This document shows, one piece after another, positions 23,926-33,301 of a DNA stretch of 64,000 nt (its first letter is position 1; each line of letters opens with the position of its first letter). Below the pieces are notes generated by a model, which was not told where the DNA came from, did not search any database, and was given only the letters and a program-made list of their open reading frames with translations. Position numbers and translations under genes: made by a program. Source of the stretch: Moniliella sp. 'wahieum' (Eukaryota; Basidiomycota; Moniliellomycetes; Moniliellales; Moniliellaceae); the NCBI GenBank assembly GCA_003971905.1, contig RSEE01000035.1, positions 124,001 to 188,000 on the forward strand, written 5' to 3'.

Positions 23926-26152
23926 CTACTCCTCGACCGCCTTGATCTCCTCCGGCGAAGGCGTGTAGCCACGTTGCACCACCTCCACCAGCACTGCACG
24001 CCGGACCCACTTGCGGTGGCGGGTGTACTTGCCCATACCAGGGCGAGGGGTCATGTTCTCCCAGCTGTTACCACCGTATTGCCAGCCGTCGGGATCGACC
24101 TCCACCGTGTCGGGGGCAGAGGTAGGCGCCTCGGCACCAAAGGTAGAGAGAGCCAGTTGGTTGGTAGCCGTCAGCCGCGCACGGAGCGAGTCGCTCAAGG
24201 TGCCTGCCAATGCAGCCGCCTGTCCGCCCAGACCACTCACCATGCCCCCGGCGATGGTGGAAGCTCCGTCGTCGTCCTCATTACGTGTGACGTACTGGGG
24301 CATGGCCGAAATGTACCCGGTTCCGGCAATCGTCCACTCCGAGTCGATCCACTCCCAACGGGAAAGACGTTTGACGTACAGCCCATCAGTCCCAACAGGG
24401 TTGAGTTGCAACTTGGGGTCTGGCAGGGTAAAGGAGGTCGGGGGTACGGCATTGTTTTGCTCGTCCGACCTGCAAGAAGGAACTGACGGGTCAGGATGTA
24501 CACTCAAAAGTGGAAGGCAACGTACCAGCTCGCTCGTTCTTGGGGTAACAGCGCGGCAGTCCAGTCCAACCCGACCCACCACCGCTGGTTTTCGTAAATG
24601 GAGAACTGGTAGACAACATCGCGGAGTTCTTCGATCTTCCTCCCACGCCCATGAGAAATGGACTTGAGAATGTCCTCAGGCAAGGCGGGACCAATGATCG
24701 GACTCGGCTGTTCTTGGTCGTCGAGATGGAAGGGATCCCGATCGTTTTGCTGGTCCAAAGGCTCCACCATATGAGAAGACTTTAGGGGGCCAGCCACATT
24801 GTATGCCCGCTTGACAAAATGTCATGCAGTTTGTAGTAGGTCATGTCCTTCTGCCCCAGGTAGCCTAGGGTCACTGCGCTGGCCGCGCGGCGAGTTAGAT
24901 AACGTACAAGAGCGCTGCTCCATAAGGCGTGGCGAATGAGAACAAAGACAGGGGAGCACCAGGTGAGCACCAGGGTTCCCACGATAAGGAGCACAGTCGA
25001 TACGTCCAAGCTGAAAAGAGGGAAAGGCGGGGCAAGAGGGATGGCAAACGCATCTTTCCCACGTACGGTGTGAAGTACCCGAAGGCTCACGGTACGGCTC
25101 AGAGCGATTCCCTGTCTGCTTGCAGCACGAACATAAGGGTGCACAATGGACCAGTAGTGCGTCACCGTGCCAATCACAGGTTGAGCACTTCGAACGAGCT
25201 GTTCGCCCTTCTCATACTGAGAGACCCAGTTGATCACATAGTCCGCCCCCTCCGCGGTAAGAAGGGCAATATGGCGCCAGGCCCAAGAAGATGCGAGGCA
25301 TACTGCGCCCACCGCTCCAGTACCAGCGGGGACAAAGACGAGCGCAGCCCGAGGGAGGCCGAGATGACTCCAAGGGAACACACAAGCCAAATAGAGAGGA
25401 TAGGTGACGACCAAAAACACGGCCAAGGCCAGGGTGGCTTGTGGGTCAGACCAGTCAACGGCTCGACGCAGGGGACGGATCAAGTGCGAATAGATGGTGC
25501 TAGCGAAATCCGCGAGTTCTTCCAACTGGGCAATGGTGGTGGCCAAGCTTGCGGCATTGTCCACAGTGATAATCTGGTCCTCTTGGTCCCCCTGAACAAC
25601 AACGCGTTCACTGCCCATTACGTCCCCAATCTGCTTGGAGTGGGACGCGTTGGGCAGCGGCGCCCAATGGGCTTTGAGGTAGTACCATCCGATCGATGTG
25701 AGGAGTAGGAGTTGCGGCGCGTACCGGATCAGAGGGTACGCGAACTTGCACACTGCCCACCACGCAAGGACGAGGAGCACACTCAAAGGAGCGCTATGAG
25801 GTCCAGCAGTCCATGTGGCCAAGCGAACGGCCCCATTGAGCGAAGCAATAACGGGACGAAAGGTGGATAGGAGCCTGACAACTCCAGTGGGGAGGTTGAC
25901 AACATCAAGGTCTGATAGAGGCTGGAGGTCCAGGTCGTAGCCGTCGCTCTCAGAGACGATCTCTGTATCCGTCTCGGATTCCATCTCGGCCTCGGCGCCG
26001 GCCTTGGACTCGCCCACCACATCCTCCCGGGTGGGCATGCCTGCTTCCAAGGCATCAGTAGCAGTGGTGCGTGGCAGCCGTCCCATCTTGCCACGGGCGT
26101 CAGCCTCGTTGAAAGCGTCGACAGCGCTGGGGGGGGCTCCAATGGAAGCCAT
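23926..26152 (-). CDS. Pex30-type peroxin with dysferlin domain
   Basis: Family: Pex30/31 and Pex24/28/29-type ER and peroxisome membrane proteins, which shape ER subdomains where peroxisomes and lipid droplets form. Residues 1-80 are acidic and disordered. Two hydrophobic hairpin-like pairs follow (LSVLLVLAWWAVCKFAYPLI and LALAVFLVVTYPLYLACVF), then another (VLLIVGTLVLTWCSPVFVLI), as in reticulon-like cores. The C-terminal dysferlin domain shows FSIYENQRWWVGLDWTAALL and GLYVKRLSRWEWIDSEWTI. Intron 24470-24525 (56 nt, GTACGT donor) joins ERASW to SDEQNNAVPP. The frame changes once at a G run near 24786. A GTACGT...TTTTCAG segment at 25011-25066 looks like another 56-nt intron, but the peptides on both sides are in one frame, so it is left unspliced. 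Sense-strand CACCACCACC lies within 20 nt upstream of the ATG. Confidence 0.82.
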
Positions 26153-26517
26153 GGCGGCAGGGTGGTGGTGCAGAAGGAGCAGACCCTGCGCCCGTCATCA
26201 CGATGCCGGCTGCCCCGCACGTCTTGGCCCGGTCCCCGCCCACGCAGGCCCTGGCACATGCTGAAAACCATCGGAATCGAAATGTTCAACGGCTGTGTTT
26301 GTCTACCGTGCCCCCGTTCCCACCGCGATTCTGGCCCGCAGGCTCCCACCTTCATTCCACCCACTCCGTTTGGCTCGATCCGGCCGTGCTGTAGAAGCCA
26401 TCCATCACCTGGCGATACCTATCTGTCTGGGCCAGAACTCAGGCTACAAACTCAACCATGCGCCAGAGAGAACGCCACCCCAGCCAATGTGAGGGGCAGG
26501 GTACATAGTGTTACAGG
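26153..26517. other. Spacer upstream of the Pex30-like gene
   Basis: 365 nt holding the leader of the Pex30-like gene and the 3' end of the next gene. GGTGGTGGTG at 26161-26170. No gene seen. Confidence 0.4.
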
Positions 26518-27212
26518 TTATTCCTCACCGTCTTCGCGCGGGACGAACGCAATCTCCTCGGCATCTGGCGCGACCGTTTTGCGTTTTTTGGCAGCTGGCT
26601 CTTCCGTCTCCGGGCGTGATGGGTGCTTGGCAGGGGAAGATGCGGGCACACTGGCTCCGGCCGCTTTGGCCGCCTTGGCTCGTTGCTGCGCAGCCTTGCG
26701 CTTGTCACGCTTGGCCTTGTTTTTGCTCGTCTTGTCCTCCAGGGCAGCTTGACGCGCCGCGTGCTCCTCTTCAAACGCTTTCTGCTCCTTGGTCTAGAGA
26801 CTGGCTCGTTAGTATTGCATACCGAGAAGAACAATCCGACCAGCAAAACCTGGCGAGGGCAACCCATCTACTCTCCCTGGCAAGTGATCAGTAAGACGGA
26901 ACGCACCCTGGAATCTGTCATCTCCATAATCTTGACACGTTCATACTCCCTGCGACGCGCATGCTTGTAGACATGAAAGTCCCCGCTGCCGGCGCCAGCG
27001 GAAGAGCCGGAAACGTTCTTGATAATATCCTTGGGTGGGCGGAGTGTGGGAATGCTGTTCTTGGCCGCTGGTACAGGAGCCAGTTTCTCCGGGTTCTTCA
27101 TCAACCGAGCCAGCTCGGCAGCCTGCTTTTCGGCTGCTGTCTGGGGGTGCCTGCGCACCGCTCCTTCTTCGCCTGCCTCGGTCCTGGGCATGGCGATGGC
27201 ACGTCGTAGCAT
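26518..27212 (-). CDS. PRKRIP1-like (DUF1168) spliceosome protein
   Basis: PRKRIP1 is a helical protein bound in the catalytic (C*-stage) spliceosome. The signature stretch is unmistakable: LARLMKNPEKLAPVP, then NVSGSSAGAGSGDFHVYKHA and RRREYERVKIMEM. Exon 2 (26793-26518) follows a 113-nt intron with a GTGCGT donor. It reads TKEQKAFEEEHAARQAALED then a Lys/Arg/Ala-rich helix and a disordered tail PAAKKRKTVAPDAEEIAFVP, ending in REDGEE. The tail holds a likely nuclear localisation signal. Total 193 residues, similar to animal homologues, with no frame break. It starts 282 nt from the divergent SERP1 gene. Confidence 0.9.
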
Positions 27213-27494
27213 CGCACCCTCATCAAATTGGCTGGCTGGTATTTCGAGCCGTGGTTAAATGAAGCACCCTAATTCCGCTGCGGAAGCAGCCTTCCACGTG
27301 GTGCGCCCCTCCTCACCCACATCATCAGCATCAGCTGAGTACGGTCAACGTTCAATAGTGGGTTGAGGCCTGCGCTTGCTAGGCCCACCACCAGCGTTTA
27401 CTCTGCCCAAGCGCTTCCCCATCTCGGTGCTACTTGAGCCCATCCCGAACCAGACCCTCCTCTCCTTCAACCCCTTTCTACCTCGTTTTGCATC

Positions 27495-27874
27495 ATGGCG
27501 GGCGCAAGGGACATTCGTGCTAAGAATGAACGGGTAGGTGACCCCGATCCCTGCCACCCTCTTTTGGTCCCCGGCATGCTGCGGTCCTCCCTTGCCATGC
27601 ATCGCGTACTGGATACTGACGTTCCTGTTCTCCAGAATGCCGCAACTATGCGTGCAGGCAAATCCGTTGTCCGCCCCACGCGGGCGGAGAAGAACGCGCG
27701 CAAGCCGCCCATCTCTGCCGGTCTGGTCTTCCTGCTACTGTTCGTCGTAGTAGGCGGAGGTGCGTATCCCCCTTGTCTATCTATTCCTTGCGGCCCATAC
27801 TAACCTCGTTTGATTCAGTCGTCTTTGAACTGGTTCGGTTCTTCATTCCGGATCCGCCAATGACGCGCAAGTAA
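27495..27874 (+). CDS. YSY6: Stress-associated ER protein (SERP1/RAMP4, yeast Ysy6)
   Basis: A small tail-anchored protein that sits on the Sec61 translocon and protects membrane proteins during ER stress. Three exons: 27495-27533 (MAGARDIRAKNER), 27636-27759 (NAATMRAGKSVVRPTRAEKN then ARKPPISAGLVFLLLFVVVGG) and 27819-27874 (VVFELVRFFIPDPPMTRK), 72 residues. The order of basic N-terminus, KPPISAG, single membrane span and short tail matches the family. Introns are 102 and 59 nt, donors GTAGGT and GTGCGT. The gene is easily missed because each exon is tiny. Confidence 0.9.
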
Positions 27875-28472
27875 CGCATTCAGGAGACGCGAACGGACAG
27901 AACCTACGACATTGGAACCCCACCGGCCTTCCGTTCCGGACTCTTGCCTGCGTTCTTGCTACACTTCACCTCCAGCCTCGGACCAGGAAGCGTGTCTGAC
28001 CAACTTGCCCATTCCTTACCGCATGCATGTCCTCCCTACCGATACTCGCTCCTGGGCGGGCCTGCTTGATATTCTTTGCCTTCACCTACCGAGCTAAGCT
28101 CGGAGAGGCTGCCACAAATTCTTACCCTTTGATTCTGACCCTAGCATCGAAACAACGTTGCTGAACTGCAGTAGAACCTAGCTGCCGAGTCCCAACAGTA
28201 GAAACCGAACGGAACCAAATGCCTCGCGTAGATTCTCAAAGGAAGGTAGTTGTTTACTGCGCCCAAATCAGAGCCGGAGTGAGTCGTGTGTGACAACTCG
28301 GTGGGGCCCAGGCAAGTTCGGGAAGGAAGCCGGCTACCACACCTGCACGTAGCGTTCCAAGTAGAACAACAATACTGAACGTTCATGCAGTGGCGAGATG
28401 AAAGGGAAGGGAGCAGGGGGGGGGGAAGGAGTCCATACCCAAAAAAAGGTGGGAGCAAATGCTGGGAACAAG
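27875..28472. other. Spacer
   Basis: About 600 nt between the ends of SERP1 (+) and the small GPI-type gene (-). Nothing else seen. Confidence 0.4.
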
Positions 28473-28949
28473 TTACGCCAGGGTAAACAAGACGCCAGCC
28501 AGGCTGGCCAGGAAGGCCATGCCGAGTGCGGGGTGGAGCGAGGGTGCTGGCGAAGAGCCGACGGCCGAGGACTGGTCCTTGTTTCCACCACCAAAGTAGA
28601 CGCCCCCCTGGGTGGCCTGCACTAGCCCGGCCTGCGTGCTCCATCCGGGAATCTCGTTCGTGCCTGCCATCACGGAGCCGGCGGCAACGGAGGGTGTGCC
28701 GATCTGGGAAGAGGGGGGGGGCGTATACCCGGAAATTGTTTGCAACACGGCTTGCGTCGACGTAGGCGCCGCACCGCCACCGAGAGCCTAGGAGAGGAGT
28801 CAGTTGCTGCGGCGCAGAGCGGGCAGGCACGAGGCACTGCAGCGCGTGGGCTGGCGCGGCTGGAGAAAAAGACATACCTGGGCGGAGACGGAAACAGCGA
28901 GGAGCAAGACTGATGCCGCAAAGGCAAGAAGAATGGACCGACCAAACAT
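28473..28949 (-). CDS. Small GPI-anchored-type secreted protein
   Basis: Exon 1 (28949-28878) encodes a signal peptide MFGRSILLAFAASVLLLAVS ending VSAQ. An intron with a GTATGT donor (28788-28877) follows. Exon 2 (28787-28473) reads ALGGGAAPTSTQAVLQTISG and a low-complexity Ser/Pro/Gly-rich body. It closes with SSPAPSLHPALGMAFLASLA and GVLFTLA, a hydrophobic end preceded by small residues, as expected for GPI attachment. Length 128 residues; no cysteine is seen in the mature part. No known family; wall or surface function is inferred only from the two signals. GTGGTGGTG (CACCACCAC on the sense strand) lies about 50 nt upstream of the ATG. Confidence 0.75.
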
Positions 28950-29534
28950 GGGTATGAGGGGGTGCGGGCGGTGGACGGAGGGCAAAGAGGAGGAGTGGTG
29001 GTGGTGTGGGAGGGGGCAGAGGCTACCAGGGCCGAGTGGTGGGCATGGCGGAGCGAGACAGGGACGGCGGCAGTCTGCCACCCAGCCACGGCCGAGCAAA
29101 GACGGGGGGCAGGCACGGCGCCTGTCGCGCGCGGCGGCGTGGCGGTCAGGGTGTCGGTGGTCAGCATCACCGCTCCGATGCGGCGCTGCCCAGCCGCCGC
29201 GCCGTCGCCTGCATGGCACAGCAGCGCAGCGCGCACCGCCACGACGCCGACGCACAGGGCGGACACCGGTGGGCTGCAGCGGCCCAGGCGGCGATCTACG
29301 TCTCATTTCGATCGCCACCCTGACGCGAGCACCGCAGCGTTTCTTCATCACACAGTGCGCCTGTGCCCCCGGCCCCAGAGCCACGCAGAGCCCGGCCTCC
29401 GTGCAGCAGCAGTTCAATCTACTGTGCTGCGAGCTGCACTCTGCTGCCCCCGGTTATACTGCCCCCGTTCAGCGCGCGATGGAGGGGGCACGGGGCCACA
29501 GCATGCCGCAGCCACGATGCATAGCCGATTGAAG

Positions 29535-29575
29535 CGTTGAACGTTGAACGTTGAAGTTGAAATGTGAAGGTGCGT
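29535..29575. repeat. GTTGAAC tandem repeat
   Basis: GCGTTGAACGTTGAACGTTG is followed by AAGTTGAAATG and a further GCGTTGAAGCG. The 7-mer GTTGAAC also clusters at 10445-10495 and 22105-22122. Confidence 0.6.
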
Positions 29576-31370
29576 TGAAGCGTGCATGCGCTGCACGTTG
29601 GTGCATGATGCATGATGAGTGGCGGATACATTTCAACTTTCAATATTGGCCACAACTTGCTCGGGCCGTCGAACTGCCGCACGTGAGGGCTGGCTTGGTT
29701 GGGTGGGCTGGCATGGCGAAGCGGCTGGCGCTTGCTTCTGGCTCGGCTGTGGCGGCCTCCAGGTTATCGTCAGGCGTCAGGGAAACACGCCAACCACCCA
29801 ATCGCTGGATCCGTCGCATTGCAAGTCCAACGGTAGTGGCCACACGTCACTAGCTTCACTGCTCTTCCGTCTTCCATTCATCACCATCCGCCTCTTCGGC
29901 TCCACTCGCGCGTGGCAGCGCGGTGTGGCTGCGCCACTATGCGCCATCTCTCGAGCGCACGCATGGCCGTCACTGGTCACATATCACCCTCAGGTTAGGA
30001 CGTGGAGGCAGCGACGGGGCGGATTTGGATGTTGTATTACGTCATCTTGATTTTGTTCCGGGCCTTGGAGGAGGGAAAAACTTCTTCAGATGCCTGCTTC
30101 TCAACTTCTTGTCTACCACCACCCCTCCCACCCACGCAAGAACACTTGTCCCTCGTTGGTCTCTGGCTGTGGCACCGCCCGCTTCCTATGTCTTTTCCAT
30201 CCCGACTGGTCCTCTGTTGGCACCTTCGTCTTGTTTTCGTTTGCTCTCTTGCTGGGTAAGTTATACTCTCTTGTCCTCATCCTTTCAGGATGACAAAAGG
30301 CTATACGCCTGACTTCTAACCCAGCTCTTCGCACGCCTGATTCCTCTCCTCGGAGAGTTGAGTCGGCTATGAGAACAATAGTTACCTCACTGAGCTTTCT
30401 GATTCATGACTTCGAATTGGTTGCTGACCCTCAACTCTTCAGATTGTTTCCTGCTGCTGCCATACTATCTCTCGGAGGGCAACCTCGAACATCATCCGGC
30501 AACCACAAGAACCCGCGCTCCGGGTCATATCCATCTATTTCTACCATTTACAGGCGTTCCTGGACTTTTTTTCCCCCCGGTACGTCTCCTTTCCGATTAA
30601 CCCCTCTGGTGTCCTGTCAATGCATTCCTACACCCATCAGCTCCTAGCCCATCCCATTAGTTCTTTTTCACCAGGCTTCCACTGTACGAGCTGGAACTCA
30701 TAGTAGTGAAGTGTTCTTTTGCCAACGTCCTTATCGGTCCTACTCTCCCGAATCAATGGCCGCGATGCTGAGACTGGCAAGGCCGCGGGGAGAGGGCACA
30801 TGAGAAGGACTCCTGCATCGACAATGAGAATCGGGTCCGGGAACGGCAGAGGGCGAGGGAGACCTCAACGGCGCGTTACATGAATTGGCAAGCCGGGCCA
30901 TCCGAGAGCGGACAATGGGTGAAAAGCTCCCGCCGGTCTCTCTGACGAAACGATGTGCCGACGGTGAACCTCGGTTCCCTAAGATCCATTGGACCACAGA
31001 CCCTCAGAAGGCATTAGGAGGCATCAGGAGGCCTGGGGTGAGGATACCGGCGGCATGATCTCCAGACGATGCGGCTGGAGCGGCTGCGGAGCCAGTAGGT
31101 AGTCCCTTTCCCTCAAGTATTAGGCCTTAGGCCTTAGGCCGTCATGGACGCCTTGCCTCTGGCCGATGTGATGATTCATCACTGCTGCTACCATGTTCGA
31201 AGCGCCGTGGTGAAAGTTTCATGCGTGGGCCGGCTGGCGAGAAGAGCCGCGGGCCCACTGGGGAGGCACACGGGCAGTGGGGCGCCAGTTCGACCGACGG
31301 CCTGTCGCGAAATTTGAAGTGGGAAGGGTTCCGTGCACGGCAAGTCGCCGTCGTTTAGCGCTGAGCCTGC

Positions 31371-31376
31371 TATAAT
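31371..31376 (+). promoter_or_regulatory. TATA-like element of the ALDH gene
   Basis: TATAAT about 65 nt upstream of the ATG at 31436, at the usual distance for a fungal core promoter. Confidence 0.4.
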
Positions 31377-31435
31377 ACTGCCCGACTCGCCTCTTATCAT
31401 CTTCCCCACCCCGTCCCCCCTGCTCCCCACGCGCC

Positions 31436-32990
31436 ATGCCTGTCGACGCTGCCACGGCCCTTGCCACCGTTGCCCGCCCCACCCTCTTCATTGATGGGCA
31501 GTGGCGCCACGCTGCCGATGGCGCCCTCCGCCCCACCATCAACCCGTACGACCGCTCGGTCATCCAGCAGCTCGACGAGGCTGCCCCCCAAGATGCCGCT
31601 GACGCTGTCGCGGCTGCCCGTCGGTTCTTTTCCACCTCGCCGTGGGCGGACCACACCAAAACGTCGTTTTCAGCACGTGCCAAAAGTCTGCTTGCCATTG
31701 CTGATCTGTTGCAAAAGTACAAGGAGGAGCTGGCAACGATCGAGACGATTGATACGGGCAAGACATTTGAGGAGAGTAAGATTGACATTGACGATGTGAC
31801 TACTGTCTGCCGCTTCTATGCCAAGGAGGCTCTCAAATACGACTCGCCTCGCACCATCAAGGACGATGCCATCCCCGAATCGGTCGTGACGACTGTCAAT
31901 GCTGAACCGGGGGGGTGTGCGTGCTGATCATGCCGTGGAACTACCCCATTCTGCAATTCTTCTGGAAACTGGCTCCCGCCTTGTCGCTGGCAACGCGGTG
32001 ATCATCAAGCCTAGTGAGGTCACGCCCCTCTCGACTGTCTATGTGGTGCGCAAGATTCTGCTCGACCCCAGTGTTGGGATCCCGTCAGGCGCATTCCAGC
32101 TTCTGACCGCTGGCGGGGCTCGCGTGGGTCCTACCATGACAGAGAGCCCCGATGTGGATCTGGTGAGCTTCACAGGTGGCCTGACGACAGGCCGGCGGAT
32201 CATTCAGTCGTGCGCTGGGACCGTCAAGAAGACCTTGGTCGAGCTGGGTGGAAAGAACCCGAATGTGGTGTTTGCGGATGTGGATCTTGATTGGGCCGCC
32301 GATGTGGTGGCAACGGGTGTGTTCTTGCACTCGGGTCAAGTGTGCAGCTCGGGTGCGCGCTTGATTGTGGATGAGACGATCGCAGATGCGTTGTTGGAGA
32401 AGGTGATTGAAAAGGCACGCAACGTCCGGATGGGGTCGGGTTTGGACCCCAAATCAGAGACGGGGCCGTTGGTTAGCGCTGAACACCTCGAGAAGATTAA
32501 GGCGTACGTCGAACTGGGCAAGTCCGAAGGGGCCAAGCTTCTGGTTGGCGGCACGCAACCTGACCCCAAGAAGTTCCCCGACTTGGCCAAGGGCAACTTC
32601 TTCCTCCCTACCATCTTTGACGCTTGCAATGGCAAGATGCGCATTGTCCAAGAGGAAACGTTTGGCCCCATTCTCACTGTCGAGCGCTTCCCCCACAACG
32701 ATGAGGCAGAGGCAATCCGCCTGGCCAATGACACGCCGTTTGGCTTGGCTGCGGGTGTTCAGTCGAAGGATCGGGCGCGTGCTGAGCGTGTCGCCAAGAA
32801 GATCCGTGCAGGCACGACGTGGATCAACACCTACGGCCCCTACACCGCTGCTGCTGAGTGGGGTGGATATGGCATGTCGGGTACAGGACGCGAGTTGGGC
32901 GAGGAGGGGCTGCGTGAGTACCTTTCGGTTAAAACGACCTTTGTCGAGTCGAAGCCTGCCCCTCCCGGCTGGTTCACATCTAAGCTCTGA
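31436..32990 (+). CDS. NAD(P)-dependent aldehyde dehydrogenase (betaine aldehyde dehydrogenase-like)
   Basis: Oxidises an aldehyde to its acid with NAD(P). All ALDH landmarks are present: LFIDGQWRHA, CVLIMPWNYPILQFFWKLAP, NAVIIKPSEVTPLSTV, VSFTGGLTTGRRI, the general-base Glu in TLVELGGKNPN, the catalytic Cys in HSGQVCSSGARL, EETFGPILTVERF, and GTTWINTYG ... GRELGEEGLREYL. Closest in style to betaine/aminobutyraldehyde ALDH9-type enzymes, though substrate cannot be read from sequence. About 518 residues, normal length. Two one-base losses restore a perfect protein: one at the seven-G run 31909-31915 (EPGGVCVLI) and one near 31984 (LAPAL-VAGNAVIIK). The two shifts add up exactly to the final frame. 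No introns. Convergent with the FMP27 gene, 311 nt apart. Confidence 0.93.
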
Positions 32991-33301
32991 GTACTTGATC
33001 GGGCCACTGCGTGTGCAGTTCTGTTGTTCCTACCCCTTCCTCCCACCTGTCACATCTTTATCTTCTGTTGTCCACCACGACTGCTGTGCTATACCACGTC
33101 TTTCTCTGCCTGTTGCATGCCCCGTTGGTATATATAGATCGTATAACCGCTAGGAGGTGAAACTAGTTCGGGCCAAGACTGGAACGAGGGTGCGGGATCA
33201 TTTAGATATGCAGATGAGATCGATGAGATCCTTTAGATGGTGCAATACCGCAAACGTGGCAAACCTTGAATATCGAGATGCGGACGAAGAGATGCGGACG
33301 A
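32991..33301. other. Spacer between convergent genes
   Basis: 311 nt holding the 3' flanks of the ALDH and FMP27 genes. A further FMP27 3' exon here is possible, because a GTAAGT donor lies at about 33335 just before the stop used. Confidence 0.35.

Larger units (their letters stand above)
28950..31435. other. Long spacer
   Basis: Nearly 2.5 kb without a supported gene. It contains a dense GTTGAAC repeat at 29535-29575, a GCATGATGCATGATG word near 29602, a CGTCACTAGC word near 29846, AGGCCTTAGGCCTTAGGCC at 31120-31140 and the ALDH promoter. Open frames here overlap on both strands and have arginine-, proline- and serine-rich shadow composition. Confidence 0.4.

Noticed and set aside
25011-25066. 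Possible 56-nt intron in the Pex30-like gene (GTACGT ... TTTTCAG)
   Set aside because: Splice signals look good, but removing 56 nt breaks the frame between two convincing coding stretches. Without transcript data it was left in.
28804-29532. Overlapping frames of 190-240 residues on the plus strand
   Set aside because: They are antisense to the GPI-type gene and its leader, with Arg/Ala-rich shadow composition on both strands.
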